Source: Ardenticatenales bacterium
GTDB taxonomy: Bacteria; Chloroflexota; Anaerolineae; Promineifilales; UBA4811
DNA length: 5,547 nucleotides
Assembly (NCBI GenBank): GCA_013139935.1
Contig: WSZX01000151.1
Location: forward strand, 1 to 5,547
Reading direction: 5' to 3'
Below are positions 1-4,817 of this stretch, piece by piece. Numbering within the stretch: position 1 is the stretch's first letter; every line of letters begins with the position of its first letter. Made by a program: the position numbers and the translations under genes. The notes under the pieces are model-generated. The model was not told where the DNA came from. It saw only the letters and a program-made list of their open reading frames with translations, and searched no databases.

Positions 1-299
1 ACTGCGGTGGGCTGCTGGCGGCGCGCTCCGCGTTCTATCTCGACATGATCCACGATACCCGTGATGGCTAGATCGACTGGTACAAAGACCTCCGGCAGTG
101 CCTGCGCTGCTTCCCGGCTGCCGACGATCAAGACCGTTTCGCCGGGTCCGGCCTGGGCGGTGGCATCGGCCGCGATCGTGGGGCGGCCTTGCGGGTTCAG
201 CTCCCTGTCTAGCGGCTGCACGACCAGAAACTTGATTCCCTCCAGCCCTTCGTACTTGAGGGTGGCTACCACCGTGCCGATCACACGCGCGAACTTCAT
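1..299 (-). CDS. BMC-P pentameric vertex protein (EutN/CcmL family), second copy, 3'-truncated by window edge
   Basis: The protein caps the five-fold vertices of the BMC shell as a pentamer. Reading leftward from the ATG at 299-297, the frame stays open for 99 codons to the window edge with no stop. It begins MKFARVIGTVVATLKYEGLE, followed by GIKFLVVQPLD, IAADATAQAGPGETVLIVG (about residues 42-60) and PVDLAITGIVDHVEIE (about residues 74-89). These are the EutN/CcmL landmarks: an N-terminal G-V-x-G-T-V-V-A-T strand, the A-D-A...G-x-G-E-x-V-L segment and the D-x-x-I-x-x-I-V-D segment. Family members are usually 85-105 residues, so little is missing. A GGTGG ribosome-binding sequence lies 7 nt before the ATG. 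It differs clearly from the BMC-P at 3216-3515: the GSSAR stretch is replaced by GSREA and the C-terminus is arginine/glutamine-rich. It is therefore a paralog, not a recent copy. It follows the GNAT gene after a 135-nt gap. Confidence 0.9.
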   Translation of the reverse strand, partial: MKFARVIGTVVATLKYEGLEGIKFLVVQPLDRELNPQGRPTIAADATAQAGPGETVLIVGSREAAQALPEVFVPVDLAITGIVDHVEIERGARRQQPTA

Positions 300-348
300 T
301 TCGTTTCCACCGGAAAAAAGTAGGTGCTCAGATATAGCCTGACCCTCT

Positions 349-377
349 CGCGGCCGCTGTACACCCCTGCGGCCGCG
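349..377. repeat. Perfect 9-bp inverted repeat (hairpin) between GNAT and BMC-P no. 2
   Basis: CGCGGCCGC at 349-357 is mirrored exactly by GCGGCCGCG at 369-377, leaving an 11-nt loop at 358-368. The stem is all G/C and would be very stable in RNA. Immediately beside it, GCACA (378-382) and TGTGC (389-393) form a second 5-bp stem with a 6-nt loop. Read on the minus strand, no T-run follows directly; the nearest T-tract is about 30 nt on (314-319 as A's on the plus strand). It is therefore not a textbook Rho-independent terminator. It could be an mRNA processing or stability element, an attenuator, or a protein-binding palindrome ahead of the second BMC-P gene. Confidence 0.6.
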
Positions 378-411
378 GCACACTCTGCTGTGCATCCAGT
401 ACAGTACACTC

Positions 412-443
412 GATTCACCATTCGAAACGGGCAGCTATTCCTT
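412..443 (-). repeat. Intergenic repeat element, copy 1 (upstream of BMC-P no. 2)
   Basis: This stretch matches 3698-3729 at 27 of 32 positions without gaps. It includes the exact blocks AAACGGG (425-431) and AGCTATTCCTT (433-443). After a 2-nt length difference, CAAG matches again. In this copy the element overlaps the last codons and TAG stop (437-435) of the GNAT gene. A second short similarity, at 316-329 versus 3645-3658 (12 of 14), lies further downstream in both regions in the same order. The two intergenic regions that precede BMC-P genes may thus descend from one ancestral leader. Function is unknown. Confidence 0.5.
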
Positions 444-995
444 CAAGAGCGCGAATATCATCGTGTCGCTCAACGTGCCGTCCACTCGCGTTGCATGGTT
501 GCGCAGGGTCGCCTCCAGCTCCAAGCCGGATCGCATTGCCACCGCCTGACTGCGCTTGTTGCGCGGATCGCACCGAACCTCCACCCTGCGGGCCCCAAGC
601 GACTCAAAGGCAAAGCTGGTGATGCCCCGCACCGCCTCCGTTATGTACCCCTGACCGGCGAATCGCTTGCGCACCCAATAGCCAATCTCAAAGCTCCGCA
701 CCCTCCAATCCATCCTGTGCAGCCCGCTGCCTCCGACCATCGTCTGGGTTCCCTTGAGAAAGAGCAACAACCAGAGGTCCTCGCGCAAGAGGAAGCGTGC
801 ACGTCCCCGGCGGACCAGTTCTTCATCTTCCTCGATGCTGGGCACGTGGTCCGCCCATGGCATCCATGGTCGCAGGTCGTCAATCGTCTCCGCCACGGCG
901 GCCTGGAGTTCGGCGCCATCGCCCGGCATGGGCGAACGAATGGTGAGTCGCTGTGTCTCAAAAGAATCAGGGAAATCTAGCAGAATGGGATTCAT
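435..995 (-). CDS. GNAT-family N-acetyltransferase (RimJ/RimL-like), translationally coupled to BMC-T
   Basis: This 186-residue GNAT transfers an acetyl group from acetyl-CoA to an amine, probably a protein N-terminus or a small molecule. The N-terminal FETQRLTIRSP (12-22) is typical of the RimJ/RimL (Acetyltransf_3) branch. The acetyl-CoA pyrophosphate-binding motif A, R-x-x-G-x-G, is RFAGQG (101-106), followed by YITEAV. DPRNKRSQAVAMRSGLELEA (133-152) is the usual motif B with its asparagine and the AMRSGLE segment. I chose the ATG at 995 because it overlaps the BMC-T stop as ATGA, has a strong GGGGGAG ribosome-binding site 3 nt upstream, and leaves the family N-terminus intact. A GTG at 1043 in frame would add 16 residues that do not resemble the family. 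No transmembrane segment or encapsulation peptide is visible. The substrate is unknown. Tight coupling to a shell gene suggests co-production with the microcompartment, which makes acetyl-CoA. A resistance or ribosomal-protein role cannot be excluded. Confidence 0.88.
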   Translation of the reverse strand: MNPILLDFPDSFETQRLTIRSPMPGDGAELQAAVAETIDDLRPWMPWADHVPSIEEDEELVRRGRARFLLREDLWLLLFLKGTQTMVGGSGLHRMDWRVRSFEIGYWVRKRFAGQGYITEAVRGITSFAFESLGARRVEVRCDPRNKRSQAVAMRSGLELEATLRNHATRVDGTLSDTMIFALLKE

Positions 996-1579
996 GTCTC
1001 CCCGCCAGAAAAAAAGCGCGTAGCCAGGTCGATGTTCTCCCACATCTCCGGATGAAGCTGCGGGATAACGACCTGCCGCACGAGCAAGTCGGGCTGCCGC
1101 AGCACACCTACGCCGATCTCGATCGCCGCTTCCACATCGCCGACCAAACCGGTATAAAGTACGATTCCCTTGCCTCCTAGACCGTCCGCCAGCCTGACTT
1201 CCAGTATCTGAACCTCAGCCCCCTTAACGCCGGCGTCGGCCGCGTGGATGGCGGCCGCAACCGTCGTGGTCTCGATCACTCCGAGAGCATCCACCGCAGG
1301 CTGCGGCGCACGCCCTCTCCCGATTGCCTCCACCACCGACGGGTGTACCTGTGGCAGGTAGACGAAATCGACCGCCGCCGCTCCGCCCACCTCTCGTCCG
1401 GTCGCCAGCGACTCTTCCACGTCAGCTACCTGCCCCCCGATCAGGACCAAGTATTTGCCCGGCTGCACCGTGCCTGTCTTGATCACGTCGATTGGGGCGC
1501 GCTTGACCATCGCGTCGGCGGCTTGAATGCCGGCCGCGATACTGCTGAACTCGATCAGGGCCAGGGCGGGCTCGATCAT
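992..1579 (-). CDS. BMC-T tandem-domain trimeric shell protein (PduT-like fold, Hoch_5812-like)
   Basis: This shell facet protein has two fused BMC domains that trimerise into a pseudohexamer. Domain 1 starts at PALALIEFSSIAAGIQAAD (4-22) and contains the VKRAP helix end, the pore strand region GTVQPGKYLVLIGG (36-49) and the VADVEESL helix. Domain 2 starts at ALGVIETTTVAAAIHAADAG (88-107) and contains VRLADGLGGKGIVLYTG (118-134) and GDVEAAIEIG. I use the ATG at 1579, which puts the first BMC strand at once after the start and has AGTAGG just upstream, giving 195 residues. The GTG at 1618 would add 13 unmatched residues and lacks a ribosome-binding site. No cysteine is present, so the iron-sulfur pore site of PduT is absent. 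From memory, Haliangium ochraceum Hoch_5812 (a BMC-T forming single trimers) aligns along its length. The gene follows the aldehyde dehydrogenase after 152 nt, and its TGA overlaps the GNAT start. Confidence 0.92.
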   Translation of the reverse strand: MIEPALALIEFSSIAAGIQAADAMVKRAPIDVIKTGTVQPGKYLVLIGGQVADVEESLATGREVGGAAAVDFVYLPQVHPSVVEAIGRGRAPQPAVDALGVIETTTVAAAIHAADAGVKGAEVQILEVRLADGLGGKGIVLYTGLVGDVEAAIEIGVGVLRQPDLLVRQVVIPQLHPEMWENIDLATRFFSGGET

Positions 1580-1731
1580 CTGCCTACTCGGATCCTGTGG
1601 CCGGACCCGTCCCGGCACGAGCGCGGCCAGCGGTTGAACGGGGACCCATGCCAGGCGCCCCGCTCACGTTGAGTTGCTCCATCACGTGCCCCCAACCATC
1701 GCTTCTCTGCAGTCGACTTGGACAATGGTGC

Positions 1732-3198
1732 TCACACTATCCGGAAAGAGTCCTTCAGTACGCAGCGGCGGATGCGGCTATAGCTGATGGGGCCGGTCAC
1801 CCCTTCGCCGGTCGGGCTGGCGATAGTAAAGGAGCAATTTCCCTCACCATGATAACCGACGCCTGCATACGAAGGCGCGTTCTTGACAAAGATGCTGCAA
1901 TCCATCTCGCGCGCCATTCGGCTCAAGTGATCCAGGTTCTTGGAGTGCATCACCGCCGTGTGCCGAAAGCCGCGCTCGGCCACCATGGCAAGGTCGATTC
2001 CCTCGTCAGCGCTCTCTACCCGTACCAGCGGAATGATCGGCATCAACTGTTCTGACAGCACCAGCGGATGGTCGTGTTCCACCTCGACCAACACCAACCG
2101 GACCTCGTTGCCTGCGTCGATCCCGATCTCCCGGAGCAGGACATTGGCGTTCTTTCCAATGAATGCCTTGTTCATCGTGCCGTGCTGTCCGGCCGGCGGG
2201 GCCTCGGTGAAGATCGATTTCATCAGCCGGTCGAGCTGCCAGGAATTGATCTCGTGAGCCCCATGGGCACACATGACGCGCTTCAGCTCGTCGGCAATCG
2301 TGGTGACGGCAAATATCTCCTTCTCGTCAAGGCAGATGATATTGTTGTCAAAAGAGGCACCCCGTACTATGTCCTGCCCCGCTTGTTCCAGATCTGCCGT
2401 CTCATCCACCACGACCGGTGGATTGCCCGGGCCGGCGCATATGGCCCGCTTTCCGCTCCCCAGCGCCGCCCGAACCACTCCCTCACCGCCGGTGACGACC
2501 AAAAGCTGTACGTCAGAGTGGCTCATGATCTGCTGGGCGGTCTCAATGGTGGGGTTGGCTATGGCGCAAACCAGATTGGCCGGTCCGCCTGCCCTGACCA
2601 CCGCCTGGCTAATTGTCTGGACCACCTGGTTGGAACAAGCGCAGGCGCCTGGATGCGCGTTAAAGACCACCGCGTTGCCGGCCGCAATCGCGCCAATAGA
2701 GTTGCAGATTACCGTTGACGTGGGATTGGTGCTCGGGATAATCGCCCCGATCACCCCATATGGCGCATACTCTAGCAGCGTCAGGCCGTCGTCGCCGGTC
2801 CAGGCGGTTGGCGTCAGAACCTCGGTGCCCGATGCCTTGTTCGCATTGAGCAGGTTCTTCTGTATCTTGTCTTCGTACCGGCCCATGCCGCTCTCTTGCC
2901 ATGCTTGATAGGCAAAAAGCTGCGCGTTCTCCCGCGCCGCGCGACGGATCTGGGCAATCATCTGCTCCCGCAGCGAGAGAGGCATGTTGCCTAGTTGTCG
3001 GTAGGCGGCCCGGGCGGCCGCCACGGCGCTGTTCACGTCTGGGAAAAGGCTGTCCGCACGCTCCAGGTCCGGGGGCGGCGGGGGAGGGACCGTGGCGGGC
3101 ATGGATTCGGGCAAAGGGCCGTGACGCACCCTCTCTCCCTGGCGTAGCTCTGCCATGACCTCACGAATGATGGCGTCTATTCGAGCGTCGTCAATCAT
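1732..3198 (-). CDS. CoA-acylating aldehyde dehydrogenase (PduP/EutE family), BMC-encapsulated
   Basis: It oxidises an aldehyde to acyl-CoA with NAD+ and CoA. Beside DeoC the likely substrate is acetaldehyde and the product acetyl-CoA, in the microcompartment lumen. At 488 residues it has the usual PduP length. Residues 1-20 form an amphipathic helix (I7, I10, I11, V14, M15, L18 on one face) matching BMC encapsulation peptides. A linker rich in proline (six in a row, 38-43) precedes the catalytic body from about residue 50. Family landmarks are YAPYGVIGAIIPSTNPTST (144-162), ICNSIGAIAAGNAVVF (164-179), TGGEGVVRAAL (236-246), AGPGNPP (255-261), GASFDNNIICLDEKE (280-294) with catalytic Cys289, and SPTGEGVTGP (461-470) near the end. 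The segment after HPGA (182-185) reads CACSNQ, whereas EutE/PduP usually have KKVS there. The ATG at 3198 has AGGGGA 6 nt upstream and follows the BMC-P stop by 17 nt, so the two are co-transcribed. PduP and EutE cannot be told apart from sequence alone. Confidence 0.95.
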   Translation of the reverse strand: MIDDARIDAIIREVMAELRQGERVRHGPLPESMPATVPPPPPPDLERADSLFPDVNSAVAAARAAYRQLGNMPLSLREQMIAQIRRAARENAQLFAYQAWQESGMGRYEDKIQKNLLNANKASGTEVLTPTAWTGDDGLTLLEYAPYGVIGAIIPSTNPTSTVICNSIGAIAAGNAVVFNAHPGACACSNQVVQTISQAVVRAGGPANLVCAIANPTIETAQQIMSHSDVQLLVVTGGEGVVRAALGSGKRAICAGPGNPPVVVDETADLEQAGQDIVRGASFDNNIICLDEKEIFAVTTIADELKRVMCAHGAHEINSWQLDRLMKSIFTEAPPAGQHGTMNKAFIGKNANVLLREIGIDAGNEVRLVLVEVEHDHPLVLSEQLMPIIPLVRVESADEGIDLAMVAERGFRHTAVMHSKNLDHLSRMAREMDCSIFVKNAPSYAGVGYHGEGNCSFTIASPTGEGVTGPISYSRIRRCVLKDSFRIV

Positions 3199-3215
3199 GG
3201 CTGTCCCCTGGGGCG

Positions 3216-3515
3216 TCAGTCAGCATCAGCCTTGCTGTACTTGACGGTTCCGTCTACCTCAAGCGTGTCCACAATGGCCATGATGACTGCGTCGCACGGG
3301 CGCTTGTCAGTGAACTTTGTCTGGCGCGCCGAACTGCCGGTGGCGTACAAGACCACTTCACCGAGTCCGGCGCCAACGGCGTCGGCCGCCACCCGGTAGC
3401 CTCCCGTCTCGGCGCCCTCGATGTCGAGTTGCTTGAGTACCAGGAACTTGAGCCCCTCCAGTGTTGACTCTTTGCGCGTGGCCACCAGCGTGCCCACGAC
3501 TCTTCCTAGCAGCAT
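3216..3515 (-). CDS. BMC-P pentameric vertex protein (EutN/CcmL family), first copy
   Basis: This 99-residue protein closes the shell vertices as a pentamer. It shows the complete EutN/CcmL pattern: LLGRVVGTLVATRKE (2-16), GLKFLVLKQLD (21-31), ADAVGAGLGEVVLYATGSSA (44-63) with ARQT following, and PCDAVIMAIVDTLEV (73-87). The GAGxGExVLxxxGSSAR signature is the strongest evidence. From memory it is very close to Haliangium ochraceum Hoch_5814, including the stretch from VGAG to SSARQT. The ATG at 3515 has AGGAG 6 nt upstream. The gene sits 17 nt before the aldehyde dehydrogenase and 230 nt after BMC-H. That is the largest gap in the window, so this gene may have its own promoter or a processed leader; vertex proteins are needed in far lower amounts than BMC-H. 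Confidence 0.95.
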   Translation of the reverse strand: MLLGRVVGTLVATRKESTLEGLKFLVLKQLDIEGAETGGYRVAADAVGAGLGEVVLYATGSSARQTKFTDKRPCDAVIMAIVDTLEVDGTVKYSKADAD

Positions 3516-3697
3516 TTAATACTCCTGGCAAGAGGGCGACGGATCCCTCCCCTCGCCCCTTGTCCTCCACAACCGGCCGCACTCTGTCTCAGATGGGGGA
3601 TCGGTCCCTTGCGATCGGGCGCCCGCAGCCGAAACGAAATCCACAAAAGTACGTGTTCGACAACAACTTGGCATTCTTGTCGCCGCAGAGTGCACCT

Positions 3698-3729
3698 GAT
3701 TCCCTATCCCAAACGGGAAGCTATTCCTT
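3698..3729 (-). repeat. Intergenic repeat element, copy 2 (upstream of BMC-P no. 1)
   Basis: This copy lies 17-48 nt after the BMC-H stop, within the 230-nt region before the first BMC-P gene. It shares 27 of 32 positions with 412-443, which precedes the other BMC-P. Unlike copy 1 it is wholly non-coding, so the similarity cannot be explained by a shared coding constraint. On the minus strand it contains TCCCGTTTGGGA, a 4-bp stem with a GTTT loop, which is too weak to call a terminator. The rest of the 230-nt region (3516-3697) shows no convincing coding frame and no further feature I can support. Confidence 0.5.
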
Positions 3730-3734
3730 GTCAA
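3706..3734 (-). promoter_or_regulatory. Possible sigma70-type promoter upstream of BMC-P no. 1
   Basis: On the minus strand a perfect TTGACA (3734-3729) is followed, 17 nt later, by TGGGAT (3711-3706), which matches only three of six bases of the -10 consensus. It lies about 190 nt before the BMC-P ATG and overlaps the repeat element. In the other repeat copy the corresponding boxes are TTGAAG and TCGAAT with a 15-nt spacer, which is less favourable. The case rests on one good -35 box and correct spacing, and chance is quite possible. Confidence 0.2.
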
Positions 3735-3745
3735 GTGCAAAGTGA

Positions 3746-4039
3746 TTATTCGCCTCCAGCCTCCGGCCGCCCCAGGGGCAGCGCGTGATCCACGTTGGCG
3801 TGCGGGCGCGGGATGACATGGATGGCAACAATCTCGCCTACCTTTTCTGCGCCACGAGCGCCGGCCTCGACCGCCGCCTTGACGGCGGCCACGTCCCCGC
3901 GCACGATGGCTGTCACCAGGCCGCCGCCGGTCTTTTCGTAGCTTACCAGCTCGACCTTGGCTGCCTTGACCATGGCGTCGGCCGCCTCCACCATCGCGGG
4001 GAAGCTCTTCGTTTCGATCATACCTAGTGCTTCAGTCAT
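3746..4039 (-). CDS. BMC-H hexameric shell protein (PduA/CcmK family)
   Basis: This is the main facet protein, a single BMC domain (Pfam PF00936) of 97 residues that tiles as hexamers. It is textbook: EALGMIETKSFPAMVEAADA (3-22), edge-contact lysine K25 in MVKAAKVEL, pore loop KTGGG (36-40) followed by LVTAIVRGDVAAVKAA, then GARGAEKVGEIVAIHVIPRP (60-79) with the conserved arginine of PRPH at 78. The glycine-rich pore loop with a threonine resembles PduA-type metabolosome pores for small polar molecules. From memory it is nearly the same as Haliangium ochraceum Hoch_5815 from EKTGGG to the ALPLGR tail. The ATG at 4039 has AGGAG 6 nt upstream. It follows the double-layer-type BMC-T after a 102-nt gap with no recognisable feature. 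It is the only BMC-H in the window. Confidence 0.98.
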   Translation of the reverse strand: MTEALGMIETKSFPAMVEAADAMVKAAKVELVSYEKTGGGLVTAIVRGDVAAVKAAVEAGARGAEKVGEIVAIHVIPRPHANVDHALPLGRPEAGGE

Positions 4040-4141
4040 AGTGTTCTCCTGCAGGTTCTTGTTCGAATGACCAGAAATCCAATCATGTCAGAGGTCTTGT
4101 GGGCGTGAGAGTCCGTTTCCGTCCCTTTTCGTCGGGCCGCC

Positions 4142-4780
4142 CTAGAGCTTGCGCTTCGTCTCGATTTGTTGCCCCGTGATTCCTTCGATGGAGGCTACTG
4201 CGGCGCCATAGCCGGCCATAATGTCTCGTTCCTCGCCGCCCAGGTAAACGCGCCCAAAGCTGCCAAATGCGCGTACCTCAAGTATGTTGATTAGGGCTGC
4301 CTTTTCGGCCTCGTTCGCTGCCAGTGCTGCATATCCGGCCGGCTCCACCTCCAGCACATAGAGCGTCTGCCCCGCCAGCAGCATGTGGCCGTGGCGCATA
4401 CGGTTAATGAGCTGCACCTGGTGTGCGTCTACGTGGCGGATGATCTGGCTGGAGATGACCCGAGGCTTGATGCGGTCCGACTCTTGCAGGTCCAGTGCCT
4501 CCAGGATTGCCGCACCGGCCGCCCGCACCTCGGCCTGATCCTGGTGATGCACTTCCAGCAGTCCAAAAAGCCGCTCCACGATCTGCATTGCCGGCCGGAC
4601 CCGCGTCGCTTTCAGCGCAACATCGGTGATACGGTTGATCTCAATGCCGGGCGAGATCTCTATCCAAAGCGATGTGTCACCGGGCAACGGCAAGAAACCT
4701 CGCGCCACGGTGCCCAGAAACCCCGCGTGCTGCGGCTGCAAACTATCCAGAAAGCAATAAGTCCGCAATGTAACTGACAT
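4142..4780 (-). CDS. BMC-T tandem-domain shell protein, double-stacking type (CsoS1D-like, Hoch_5816-like)
   Basis: This 212-residue tandem BMC-domain shell protein is of the permuted kind whose trimers can stack face to face around a chamber with gated pores. It starts TLRTYCFLDSLQPQHAGFLG (4-23), then PLPGDTSLWIEISPG (31-45), INRITDVALKATRV, and QIVERLFGLLEVHHQDQAEV (66-85). The second domain follows: IIRHVDAHQVQLINRMRHGH (113-132), LYVLEVEPAGYAALAANEAE (140-159), AFGSFGRVYLGGEERD (171-186). The Glu69-Arg70 pair lies where CsoS1D carries its conserved Glu-Arg pore gate. That placement is inferred from alignment by eye. From memory the protein matches Haliangium Hoch_5816 over its whole length. 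The ATG at 4780 has AGAGGAG 8 nt upstream. It follows deoC after 37 nt. It is clearly distinct from the BMC-T at 992-1579, so the shell has both trimer types. Confidence 0.88.
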   Translation of the reverse strand: MSVTLRTYCFLDSLQPQHAGFLGTVARGFLPLPGDTSLWIEISPGIEINRITDVALKATRVRPAMQIVERLFGLLEVHHQDQAEVRAAGAAILEALDLQESDRIKPRVISSQIIRHVDAHQVQLINRMRHGHMLLAGQTLYVLEVEPAGYAALAANEAEKAALINILEVRAFGSFGRVYLGGEERDIMAGYGAAVASIEGITGQQIETKRKL

Positions 4781-4817
4781 GCGTGTTCTCCTCTAGCTCG
4801 GCCTCTCGTCGACGTGG

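Noticed and set aside
314..377. Rho-independent terminator after the GNAT gene
   Set aside because: The GC hairpin is followed by GAGAGGGTC on the minus strand and the T-tract is about 30 nt away, too far for intrinsic termination.
324..980. Plus-strand open frame of 218 codons
   Set aside because: It lies antisense to the GNAT gene, its product has no recognisable family pattern, and the opposite strand carries clear GNAT motifs with a good start.
993..1043. GTG at 1043 as the GNAT start
   Set aside because: It would make a 52-nt overlap with BMC-T and add a non-family N-terminus; the ATG at 995 has an ATGA overlap and a strong ribosome-binding site.
992..1579. Iron-sulfur cluster site as in PduT
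   Set aside because: The predicted protein has no cysteine at the pore or elsewhere.
1577..1618. GTG at 1618 as the BMC-T start
   Set aside because: It has no ribosome-binding site and adds 13 residues with no counterpart in the family; the ATG at 1579 sits right before the first BMC strand.
1731..1756. Apparent third copy of the intergenic repeat near the aldehyde dehydrogenase stop
   Set aside because: Only scattered matches (for example CTATCC and TCCTT) in coding sequence; no block as long as those shared by the two real copies.
2068..2908. Two long plus-strand open frames opposite the aldehyde dehydrogenase
   Set aside because: They are shadows of a GC-rich gene whose minus-strand product has every PduP/EutE landmark.
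3516..3740. 74-codon minus-strand frame filling the gap before BMC-P no. 1
   Set aside because: It begins with TTG without a ribosome-binding site, has no family resemblance, and runs through the repeat element; most likely non-coding.
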